A DNA stretch of 64,000 nucleotides from Chamaecrista fasciculata. Taxonomy: Eukaryota > Streptophyta > Magnoliopsida > Fabales > Fabaceae. This document shows, one piece after another, positions 45,093-55,622 of the stretch. The stretch covers positions 62,784-126,783 of the forward strand of contig QANZ01027162.1 in NCBI GenBank assembly GCA_003254925.1, in the 5' to 3' direction. Position 1 is the stretch's first letter, and each line of letters starts with the position of its first letter. The translations under genes and the position numbers were made by a program. Under the pieces are notes generated by a model. The model was not told the DNA's origin. It made no database searches and saw only the letters and a program-made list of their open reading frames with translations.

Positions 45093-45255
45093 TTTTTAGT
45101 TGCCTGCTCGGTATCCGAGGCCACTCCTCGACTAATCCGGACTCGACCCGGGTCGCGCACCTGGCTATGGTGGGTGAGTCTCCCAACAAAGGTAACTGCA
45201 TTCACAAGGACTCGAACACGTGACCTTGCTTAAGCGGAACCAAGTTGCTTACCAC
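45093..45255 (-). mobile_element. SINE insertion
   Basis: On the minus strand about 160 bp with a B-box-like GTTCGAGTCC and an A-rich tail (T run at 45090-45097 on the plus strand). A perfect 15-bp TSD TTGTCCAAAATATTT lies at 45078-45092 and 45256-45270. A different SINE family from the one at 5569. Confidence 0.85.
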
Positions 45256-45710
45256 TTGTCCAAAATATTTAATATGGTCTTATTTCTTTCATTTTAGGTT
45301 TGAATATGACGAGTCCAGAATTATGAGTTATTTTTAATGAGCGTTTTCTTTATCCAATTGAGGTTATATTTTTCTTTCTCATTTCAAGTTTAAATGTAAC
45401 TAGTTCAAAATTATATGTTATTCTTGAAAAGCTTTTTCTATGTTTAGTTAAGATTATCAGTAAGTGCACGCTACGCTGACTAAAATAAAAAAAATAAAAA
45501 CATAGAGGATGAATATTTTATATTTTTAGAATGTGATTTGATGTTTTAAAAAATAATGAAAAGTTATTACATCTCCACTCCACTCTTTCCTTACATAATA
45601 TTAAGAAAACATAAAAAAAAGAATTTAAGTAGTTAAATAATTTTTAATTTCATAGAGCTTTTTAATTTAAAATAAGGTGCTCTATTTTTTGTCTACATTC
45701 TACTTATTGT
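45256..45710. other. Intergenic DNA upstream of CXE-4
   Basis: AT-rich. The part from about 45580 ('tccactctttccttacataa') on is homologous to the CXE-3 promoter. Nothing else recognised. Confidence 0.5.
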
Positions 45711-45718
45711 TATATAAG
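45709..45718 (+). promoter_or_regulatory. TATA-like element of CXE-4
   Basis: GTTATATAAG lies about 80 bp before the ATG at 45797. The matching place in CXE-3 reads 'ctatttaagaag', a weaker TATA, although the following 20 bases are identical in both genes. Confidence 0.45.
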
Positions 45719-45796
45719 TCCTCATCGTCTCTCATTATGCTCCAGGGATCTCAACCAATTTCCTCTCACAACCCTCAACTCCAAATCTCCTTCAAA

Positions 45797-46765
45797 ATGC
45801 CTTTCACCACCGAAACCGACGAAATCATTACAGAAATTCCTACCTACATTCGAGTCTTCAAAAACGGCATCGTCGAACGCCCTCGTCAAACCCCCTTCGT
45901 CCCACCGTCGATTCACGACGGAATCTCCTCCAAAGACGTCGTCATCTCCGACGACCCCACAATTTCCGCTCGCCTTTACCTTCCAAAATCCCCAGATTCA
46001 CATCACAAAAAACTCCCCATCTTGGTTTACTTCCACGGCGGAGGATTCTTCTTCGAATCCGCTTTCTCTCACCAACACCACCACTACTTCACCGTCTTCG
46101 TCTCCCAAGTAAACGCCGTCGTAGTCTCCGTCGAGTACCGCCTCGCTCCGGAGCACCATCTCCCGGCGGCATACGACGATTGTTGGGACGCCCTGAAATG
46201 GGTCGCAAGGTGTTCGACGAAATGCCCCAATGAAGAACCCTGGCTAAAATTCGGTGATTCTGATGAAATCTTCATTGGGGGTGATAGTGCTGGAGGTAAT
46301 ATTGTTCATACCATCGCTATGCGTGCTGGGGTTGAGGATTTGCCTGGTGGGGTTAAGATTTTAGGGGCTATTTATGGTCATCCTTTCTTCTATGGTTCAA
46401 AGCCAATTGGGTCTGAACCTAAAGAAGGGCATGATGAGCAGAGTCCGGCTTATTTGTGTTGGAAATTAGTGTATCCTTGTGCTCCTGGAGGAATAGATAA
46501 TCCAATGATGAATCCATTGAGTGATGGGGCTCCTAGTTTGAGTGGACTTGGGTGTGGTAAGATACTTGTGTGTGTTGCTGGGAAGGATGGGTTGAGAGAT
46601 AGAGGAGTTTGGTACTATGAGGGAGTTAAGAACAGTGGGTGGAGAGGAAAATTGGAACTCTTTGAGGAGGAAGAGGAGGATCATGTTTATCATATATATG
46701 ATCCTGAATCTGAAAATAGCAAGATCATGATGAAGCGCATAGCTTCTTTTATGATGGAGAAGTAA
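45797..46765 (+). CDS. Class I carboxylesterase, HIDH-like (CXE-4)
   Basis: 322-aa alpha/beta-hydrolase. Start at MPFTTETDEI by alignment with CXE-3; the 40-codon upstream extension is leader sequence shared with the CXE-3 promoter. HGGG at 80-83, GDSAG with Ser164, Asp264 (GKDGLRDRG), His296 (EEDHVYH). Unusual: VHTIAMR for VHNIAMR next to the nucleophile, TKCPNEEPW, and YPCAPGG for the YPGAPGG of its siblings. One codon longer than CXE-3 around EGHDEQSP and one shorter near residue 67. Last gene of the array; 8.9 kb from the O-methyltransferase locus. Substrate unknown. Confidence 0.9.
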   Translation: MPFTTETDEIITEIPTYIRVFKNGIVERPRQTPFVPPSIHDGISSKDVVISDDPTISARLYLPKSPDSHHKKLPILVYFHGGGFFFESAFSHQHHHYFTVFVSQVNAVVVSVEYRLAPEHHLPAAYDDCWDALKWVARCSTKCPNEEPWLKFGDSDEIFIGGDSAGGNIVHTIAMRAGVEDLPGGVKILGAIYGHPFFYGSKPIGSEPKEGHDEQSPAYLCWKLVYPCAPGGIDNPMMNPLSDGAPSLSGLGCGKILVCVAGKDGLRDRGVWYYEGVKNSGWRGKLELFEEEEEDHVYHIYDPESENSKIMMKRIASFMMEK

Positions 46766-49700
46766 AAGAATGAACATGAATTATTAGTGTTTTTCCAACT
46801 ACGTATAGTCAATAGTGAATGAATGAGGTTAATGGAAATAGTGTACTTATCTCTAAGGTAAGGTTTGGCTATATTTATGAATGTATTTTTAGGTATAGCC
46901 TCGGTAAATTTTCAAGGAATAGAGTAAATTGATAATTCAGTCTTCGAAAGATTATCAAGGTGACAATTTGATTTTTAAAAAATTAAAATACATAATTTAA
47001 TTATGGAAAGATTAAACTATTATATTTATTAGTCATTTTTATTGATTAAATAGTACACTTTTTTAATCTTTTCAGAGATTAAAGACTATTTTAATCTTTA
47101 AGAGATTAAATTGTATATTTTTGACTCAGTCTCAAAGATTAAAACAGTCAAAAAAAATTAGGATCTAACTCAGTTTCAAAAAATTCACCGCAATTGAGCT
47201 CCATATACATCTCTACTTACAAGTCACCCCATTAATATTACTTACAAGTGGCCCCATTAATATTACTTACAAGTCACCCCATTAATATAACATGTTCCCA
47301 ATGATTCTTGTTAAATTTGTTATATAAATTATGTATATGTGCGTGTCAAATTATAAGTCTCACATTACTTAAATCAAGAAAGAGCTAATAGTTGTTAGAT
47401 CAAATGTTTACTACTAAGCTAAAAATTATAGTTATTAGCAATAGATTAGACACTTAATCGTCATAGTTCGATTATGACTTGACTCCATATTTAAGCGTTA
47501 AACATGAGACAATTGCTCCCCTTACTTTAACGAACAATCTCCTCCTCAATTATTGTTCTATTGGGAATCAAATCTATGACCTTAGCTCTGATATTAATTG
47601 TTCGATCAAGCGCTAATCATTTGTCTGAAATCTATAGTTATTAATGAAAACACGATTTTATTTTCTTAACGCACAGTAAAACGGATGCCTAAGCACCCAT
47701 AAGTTGTCAATTCTTGAACTTCGTAATTTCTTAACTAATCGAAGGGTTGCAGAGTATCTTTTAGGAGTTAGCATCGATGTCTATCGATACGGCACAAATT
47801 ATAATTTACCATATTTTATGTACTAATCCCAACAAAACTATAATAAGTATAAGAATAACTTCAATTAGTTTCTGGATGTCCATTGAGAAATACTACTTGA
47901 CTACTTGGCTAATGACTAGAAATATGTATCTAAACCTCATTTCATAGTAATATATATCCTGATATATTTAATACTCAAATATGCCTCAATTATTTATGCA
48001 AGTTTATAGTCCTCTCATCTGCTAAATTACACAAGGTAAAGCTTTAGAAGACCTTAATTACCGAAAAGATGTGTACTCATCATTTAATTTATTGAAAGTG
48101 ATCTTACGTTTATCATCAAAGTGTGTTTTCTATCTATATATATATATATAAGTGTTCTTTTTTTTTTTCTTTGCCATTTTAAGTATTAATATGAGTGTTC
48201 CTCATAAATATCCAGAAATGCTTGATTAGTAAATTGTGATGCAAATGCAAGGAGGAAAAACTGTCATCCTTGTGAATTGTCTGTTTGTTTTAGACTTTTA
48301 GTAGATTTATTTTGCATTCTGTACTATATAATGATGTATATTGTCTTATGCACCAATGTGAGGTTGCAAATAAAGCTTAAGGATATCGTGCCATTAATAA
48401 AGATAGATGGTGATGGTCACTTTTGCAGTGGGAAAACTAATGAATTAATAGCTAGAAGAGAGACACATAGATTAAGGAGATGACTGACTGAGTTTTTTGT
48501 TTTATATATATATATATATTAAGAAACATTAATTACTATCAAAGACCAATATAAGATGAATAATTACAAAGTCTCTTATTTTACTATTTTCTTTTTCCAA
48601 AAATTAAAGCAGCTTAACCCTAATATCTTTCACTAATAATTTTATAACTTCCCCAGCGATGTATGTTACATACCTTGCAGCTCTTTAAATTGGCTAGAAT
48701 TTGAATTTTGAATGTAATTTCAATTCTACTAAATCAAAACAAGTTCATTTTCAAAATATTTTGATGTCACGTGTCTGCTTGTCCAAGGATTTGGCCACAA
48801 CCACCGACCCATGACCCATCAGTGATCATAATGGTTTAAAAACCCACATGTTCTATGATAATAGAATATGTGGCTTTTTTTTTATCTCAAATATTGTGGT
48901 TGCAATTCTATGGCCTTAGATTCCATCAAAGGGACATTAAGAATATTAAAGAAAAACATTTTATGTTTTAATCTCTTAAAAAAAACTAAGAGAAATGAAT
49001 TTTTTGGAAGAATAAAAGTTATTACTTGATTCATAATCTTAGAGTGGGATTAGGCTTATTAACAACATTTTCTTGGAGTGATTAGATTTTTTATTATAAA
49101 GTTTTAAAGTTCATATAATAAAACATATGGCCTAAAATATATTCTTCGTAGGAGTTTGTTCATAAAAACCATTGTTACTACGACTCTTTACTATGACCAA
49201 AAAAAAAAACTCTTGAGTGTTTATTTGCACTGTAGCTTAAGTTATGTAATGAAAATGGGAATAATGAATTTGTAATGAAAATATAATTGTTTCCCAAACA
49301 CACCCTGAATCTACTTGCTAACCCATTAAAATTATTCCAAACTGATTAATTGAGTTAGCTTGGGCAAAAAATATCAACTCGCAAATTGGTTGGAGTGCAA
49401 ATTTTAATCTTGGGAGAATGTCCAACTTAACCCAATTCCTAAACTCGCCATACACTAATTTTGTTACGAACTTATAGGTCGCAAGTACGGAATTATATAC
49501 TTACGAAAGTGATAAGGTATGGATCAAGCAACAACAGGTCTAAGGTCCAATAAACACAAAATATGTCTACAAGCTATTATATGACAGTAACCCTCTCAAT
49601 AATTATAATCACCCTCAAGCTGACCCATTTCCAATTTGTCAATATTGAGACTATTAAAGTAAATCGGTAGTCCACACGTGCTAATGCTATGCTCACACGA

Positions 49701-49860
49701 TAAATTGAGGATCACCTTACGTAACAACCCTATGAAAATATCCTGCAAATCTATTATCTTAACAAAACAATGTCGCAGTTCGCACACGTGTTCGCCAACG
49801 ATTAGGAGTTAAAATAATTGAATTATCCAGACGCAATATGGAGCTGCCACGCGTCGTTTC
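46766..49860. other. Intergenic DNA, AT-rich, with one decayed MITE-like repeat
   Basis: 46920-47190 holds inverted 'aagattaaa..' blocks like the GGTCC-type MITEs but without clear ends. 47219-47290 has a short direct repeat ('cattaatattacttacaagt'). 48130-48160 and 48505-48520 are TA repeats. No gene recognised. Confidence 0.45.
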
Positions 49861-49888
49861 TTGACATGAGTTAAAATAATTTGGCTTA

Positions 49889-50500
49889 ATGCATCACTCT
49901 GCCATTTTAAATTTTCCGCCAAACCTCTCAGCGCCAAATTCAATCTTCCACCATCTCTTTATTTTGCTGCCACGTGTCACTCCGAAATCCAATCTTCCTC
50001 ACTTACCTGTACTCCCTCCTCAACTTCCTTTTGCGCCTGAAAAATCATTCAGCCTCATAGCCATTTCCAGTTCCTTTGCCGTCGACGCTGTGCCCTTCTC
50101 AAGTTGCCGGTTATCTTGGTGCCCGATTTCGTCGGCCGAAGTCGTCGTCGACATCTTCGCCGCTTCTTCGGCAGCCATCTCGGGTAAGCAATGTCGCCGA
50201 TTTGGATTTGCTGGTGTTGCTGAAAAATCGCATTTGGTTTAATTTTTGTCATTTGCATTCCGTTTTCCGTCGACGGGTTTAGGTTTTCGGCCGATTGCCT
50301 CCGCCGAAGTCGTCGCTGGGATTTCCGCCGCTTCTCTGCCCGTCATATGCGGGTAAGCACTGTTGCCGATTTCGATTTGTTTGTAGGCATTTCGTTGTCC
50401 CAATTTTACCCGCATTTCTTTCTCTCTTCATATTTCTTTTGTTTTTCATATTTGTGTCGCATTCGCCTCTGATTTTGGGTTTTGGGTCGCATGCTGATTT
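49889..50500 (+). other. Gene-fragment-like leader with an internal duplication
   Basis: GC-richer than its surroundings. The block 'gccgaagtcgtcg...ttcgccgcttct...gggtaagca' occurs twice (about 50135-50190 and 50303-50358), like a duplicated 5' exon plus donor site. Product not recognised. A following stretch (50547-50690, MTENELEPNRNEIRVYGRGR) is also exon-like but unidentified. Confidence 0.35.
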
Positions 50501-50850
50501 TGGGTCTCACTCTCAAACGCGTGTATTGTTAGACTTGAACACCTCATGACTGAAAATGAGCTTGAGCCCAATAGGAATGAGATTAGGGTGTATGGGAGAG
50601 GACGAAAGAAGGATGAGCTGGACAAGGTACAAAAGGAGGGAGAGAGACAAGGAGGGTTGCTTTTTGGCTTGAGTGTGCAATCTGTGCTGATATAAGTAGC
50701 TTTGGACTTTGGTTGCTTGGGAAGGTGCAAGGAAAGTATTATGGAAATTTGGTGTTGGGAGAGTACTGACCTCTTCAAAGACGTTTTGGTGAATAATAAT
50801 AATAATAATGGCCAATGAAGATTGTTGTGCTTCTTTTTTATGTTTCTTTC

Positions 50851-51221
50851 TTCATTCAAAACGGCATCGAATCGGCAAAGCTCGGTTGGTCGCGGATTCC
50901 AAACTCGGAGGTACCGCCGTACGACAATGACATCTCTGGCCTCTACAAAAAGAGCGATGGAAGCAACGTTGAGAGTCTTGACTATGAAGTGATAGAGAAT
51001 TATGCTTATTGGCATCGGTGAGTTATTGGGTTTTTATGGATTTGCTTTTATGCAATTATGGATTAGCTTTGTTGTACATTATAATTTGTTTATCAAATAT
51101 ACCATTTTTCGATCATTGCTTGCAGGTACTGGACTTGCTGCTGTTTTCATCAATCTTTCTGTTGAAAAATTTTGTTGGATGGAAGTTCTCATTGACATTT
51201 AACATAATTCAGAAATCAAAG
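50851..51221 (+). pseudogene. CLC-d chloride channel gene fragment
   Basis: First block 50851-51017 translates FIQNGIESAKLGWSRIPNSE and SLDYEVIENYAY, matching the N terminus of the plant CLC-d type channel as I remember it. After an intron with GT (51018) and AG (51124-51125), the second block reads TGLAAVFINLSVE, then after a one-base insertion (AAAAATTTT) continues FVGWKFSLTFNIIQKSK. The expected residues between ENYA and IGIG are missing, so a piece of exon of about 85-90 bp was lost. Truncated, frameshifted and without the ion-pathway motifs: not functional. Confidence 0.75.
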
Positions 51222-51299
51222 ATTTTTGTGCTTCTTTTTTGTGTTTCTTTCTTCTTTGAAATTTTGATTCCATTCATTTTTGGCCATCATAGATATAGG

Positions 51300-51728
<429 letters not shown>

Positions 51729-51910
51729 GCCATCACAAAAATGTTTCTTCATCATAATGGCCATCATAGATATTGATCTCATTTAGACATCATTAATTAT
51801 CTTAGGAATTATGTTCCTTATTTCTTTTATTGACACTATAACTATATGCTTAGTTTTAGTACAGAGCTCATTTGTCAAGCACATTATGATGTTTGCTGAA
51901 TCTTTTGCAG

Positions 51911-52020
51911 TGGTCTGAAATGAGGAGGTTTGATCTTGCTGGATTGATGTCCTCTGTTTTAAGAGCTCATTTACATGCATATGATCCAATTTTTTCAATG
52001 GCTCTGAGATATTTGATAAG
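51911..52020 (+). pseudogene. Exon-like fragment, possibly of a CTLH/CRA (LisH) domain protein
   Basis: After an acceptor-like 'gaatcttttgcag' the sequence reads WSEMRRFDLAGLMSSVLRAH then LHAYDPIFSMALRYLIS without a stop. This resembles a conserved stretch of plant Ran-binding-in-MTOC/CRA-domain proteins as I recall them; I am not sure of the identity. No neighbouring exons recognised. Confidence 0.4.
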
Positions 52021-54575
52021 CTTAGTTTATTTATCACCTTTTTATTTGTCATTGAAATTTTGGTAACTGATCAAACTTGGTTACTTGCTCTTTTGCCAAT
52101 GAATTTGTATCAATATTTGTTTAGGGGTGCCTCATGTCTAAGCTAACACAATGCATTTGAATCTGGACCAAGTTTCTGCATAATTTTGCTTCAAGTTTGC
52201 TTTCATCTTTAACTTTAGCTCCATTGGCAATTCATTTTGGGTTCTTTTTGTTTGAGAAAATGAACTGGAATGTTGGTTTCACTGTCAAGTTATGAAGATG
52301 AACTAAAATGTTGGTTACATTACTGTCAAGTTAATTTTATTCTCCTTATGAGTGTATGGGTTGATTTGTTAGCTTCTTTATTTGTTAATATAAGTGATAA
52401 TGACCGGTTGTAGTTGTAGATGTTGCTTGATTGTGGTGATTTGATAGCTTTGGGTTCTATATGATGAGTGTATGGACTGATTTGGTAGGCTCTTTATTTG
52501 CTAATATAAGTGATATAGGATAGAAAGTGGACTGATGCCTAATTTATTGCTCTTTTGTATTTTTAATGTTCAAAACTGATATCGATAATCTGGGTTCCTC
52601 ACCTAATTTATTGCTCCTTTGTATTTTTATGTTTTATTATGTTTGTTAGTCACTATGTGCAGGTACTCTCTCGCGAGGTAAGCCACAAAATTACTTGAGT
52701 TTCTTGATTTTTTGGCCATTGTTCGTCGGTTTGATGGCTAAGAGTGACTGTTGCAACTATTTTTAATAACTGTTCTGTCTAAAATATTAGAAATATACTT
52801 TTTTGGTCCTTGATCCTTTTACAAATGTCACCTATTTAGTTCTTGAAGCATTTTCTATAGGGACTAAATAATTGATGTTTGTAAAAAAAAATCAGGGACT
52901 CATGTGCATTTCCAATATCTATGGACTAAATTGTAATTTAGGGACAAATTTAAGGAGTAAAAAGTTGGTATCTTTAAAACTGAGGAAGAAGGCAAGTAAC
53001 TGCATTTATATTTCTATCAATGGAATGGGAAGTTGGACATGGGAGATAGAACTGAAGAAGAAACCTCCGCAGAGGTGGTCACAATAATGGGAAGTTGGGT
53101 TGGCAATCAAAGTTATGCAGAAGGCAAGTAACTGCACCTCTATTACTTTTTTGGTGTAAATTTTCTTTATGACTTTATTTATCTCCGAAATTCTGTCTAT
53201 TATGTGTTTGTTGCTATCTTTGTTTGGTGTTAAAATTTTGTGCTTCTGAAATACTGAACTGCATGTGCTGTGTTAGTATATTCTTCCTCTAAATACAAAG
53301 AATTTGCTGAAATTTATTGCTTTCTTCCAATAAGTGCCAAGATTTTTACGAATCATTCCATTATATAAGGCTGGAGCTGCATTTAGTCTCTTTCTTTACA
53401 TGCTTGGTAGCCATGTAAGTTTAATCTGCACTTTTGGCTTCTATTTGTTCAAAATTTACATGTTTAATTTTTTAATCCATGTCCAAATAATTATGCAACT
53501 TGAGAGTTGAGAGTCTTAATTTGAGCCATGATGTGAAATAAACTACAGTATGTGCACAGTTGAGAACTGCAAGGAGGAAGACAACTCCACACTTTTATTA
53601 TGGTTCAAACAGGGTGAGAAATTATAAATTTTGCTGCTCTCTGTGGAGTCTGCTTTGTTTCTGAATTATTTATTTTGTTAGTAGAATATTTTTGAATTAG
53701 TTTTTTTAATTCTATTTTCTTTTTAGTTTTGACATGCTTTGCTATATTAAGGCTAACCACAAATGCACTTGCTAGGTTCCATGCTTTGCTGTACATTGTG
53801 AACCACAAATGCATTTTAATAACCTCTAATTATACAAAGTGCAGAGCCTTTGACATCAAACACTAAGCAACCTGAATTAGATTTGGGGTTTAGTTTTGGC
53901 TTATTTCTAAAAGTAGAAAGCTAAAATTGATTTGGTTTTAGAAAGATATTGAATTTATTGTCTTAATGCTGTGTTTTTGTTTTGGAGAGTTGCAACTTGC
54001 AATAGAATTTGATTTTTTAAACCTGGAATATGGAATCTGTTGTCCTGCAGAAAGTCGTTAGGATTAAGAATTGTAGAATATATTGGTTAGACTTAAGTCT
54101 TGGGCAAGTGCAGTGTTTTGTAGAAGTCTGTTGTGTTAGCTATGTTAGACTTAATTCTTGGGCAATTGCAGTGTTCTATAGAAGTCTGTTATGTTAGCTA
54201 TATTAGTTATGTTTGTTAGTAGCTGAGTGATAGGACTCATTGTATCATTCATTAATAACAAGTTTGAACATCCAAATGATAGCCAATGTATTGTGAATGA
54301 TAGAGTTAAAGCATGTTCATCTTATAGACTTTTAGTAATTTTTTTCTTTTATATATCCTTAACATATTGCTTCTGATCCCTTCCCTGCTTTCTTGAGAAA
54401 GAATAGAATATGTTGATTGCCTTAGTTTAGATCCTAAGAGAATTGGTCCTCAAGGTCACAATATATGTACTCTTGATGTATTTAGTATTTAATATAAAAT
54501 AGAGAGAAAATTATACAGTCTTGAGATAGATTTCTTTTTTCAGAGTGAGTTTGTTCAGTTTTTGATTATTTACAG
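52021..54575. other. Intron-like sequence inside the probable Helitron
   Basis: T-rich, intron-like DNA. Includes a small inverted 'ttttggtccttgatcctttt' MITE-like repeat (52798-52910), direct repeats at about 52340-52500 ('tgatttgttagcttctttatt') and 54100-54190 ('cttgggcaa(g/t)tgcagtgtt'), and short exon-like pieces (52665-52680; 52990-53110) that I cannot assign. Confidence 0.4.
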
Positions 54576-55083
54576 ATTGGTTCAAGATAAGAACTTCGAT
54601 CAAGCAAGCGCATTAAGGCATGAGGTGTGTATCATATAGACTGATATGAGAGGTGATTTTGTAAAGCTGAGACATTTATCTGTGGGAAGCTGCTTAAAAA
54701 AAAATCTGGCTTATTTCCACTCTCTTTTTCAGGCATTAACAGAAAGGAATTTGGAAACGGAAGCCTGGCAGGATTTGGCAACCATTTATGCAGATCTTGG
54801 TGCCTTGCTTGATGTAAAAACTTGTGTTGACAAAGCTCGGTTGATAGATTTTTTCTCTCCCAAAAGTTGGCATATTACAGGTAAAAAAACCTCTCGGTTT
54901 AAGAATTTAGTATTGTGTTTATGAACATGGTTAGGTCAAGCATGCTTTATCAAGTCAGTAAACTTCATTTTCGTGGATATTGCACAATTTGCAGGAAAAT
55001 TGTTTGAAGGTCAATCATTATACAAGGAGGCTATGGTTTCTTTCTCAATTTCATTGTCCATAGAACCCAATTATGTTCTTTGA
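54576..55083 (+). pseudogene. NPGR1-like TPR protein gene fragment
   Basis: Three exon pieces with GT-AG borders: 54576-54624 (LVQDKNFDQASALRHE), 54733-54880 (ALTERNLETEAWQDLATIYA to SPKSWHITG) and 54995-55083 (KLFEGQSLYKEAMVSFSISL). They match the C-terminal TPR region of plant NPG1/NPGR calmodulin-binding proteins (no pollen germination related), by recognition of the EAWQDLATIY and YKEA.VSFSI.LSIEP patterns. The N-terminal two thirds and the last TPRs are absent and the sequence stops after SIEPNYV. It lies 200 bp before the Helitron terminus. Confidence 0.7.
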
Positions 55084-55264
55084 TTTGTGTATAGTTCTGT
55101 AACAAACTTACTTCTTTCTCAATTTTTCAACTTACTTCTCTATGAATTAACAATACTCAGTAACAAACTTTATTTTGGTATGTAATGTTACTAATATGTG
55201 AATAGTATTTTAATTTCTATATTATTAATATATATGTATAATGATATGTATGAAAAGGAAAAAA

Positions 55265-55293
55265 CCCGTGCGAACGCACGGGTCTTATACTAG
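55265..55293 (+). repeat. Helitron 3' terminal hairpin and CTAG end
   Basis: CCCGTGCGAACGCACGGG forms a perfect 8-bp stem; TCTTATACTAG ends the element at 55293 and T follows. This matches the consensus 3' terminus of plant Helitrons. Confidence 0.92.
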
Positions 55294-55622
55294 TTAAAAA
55301 TATAATAAATCATAAAGGGGTTTTATACAAAATTTAGTCCAATAGTTAAAACTATTATCTTCGAGAGAATTTTATCTTCGATACAACACTTCTTGAATTT
55401 TGTAAACATAATATTGAGAGAGTTTGAGATGCATACAAACATACGAACGTCAAATTACACATTATTATAAATTGCATGAGATACCATGCTAGCTAAACAA
55501 GCTAGATAGAACATAGAAAGAAAAAAAATCATGTCTTACAACAAACTCACACGCATGTACTTACGTACATATATATAATATAATATGGACAAAGAAAGTA
55601 AGAAAGTGAAATTACATGTTCG

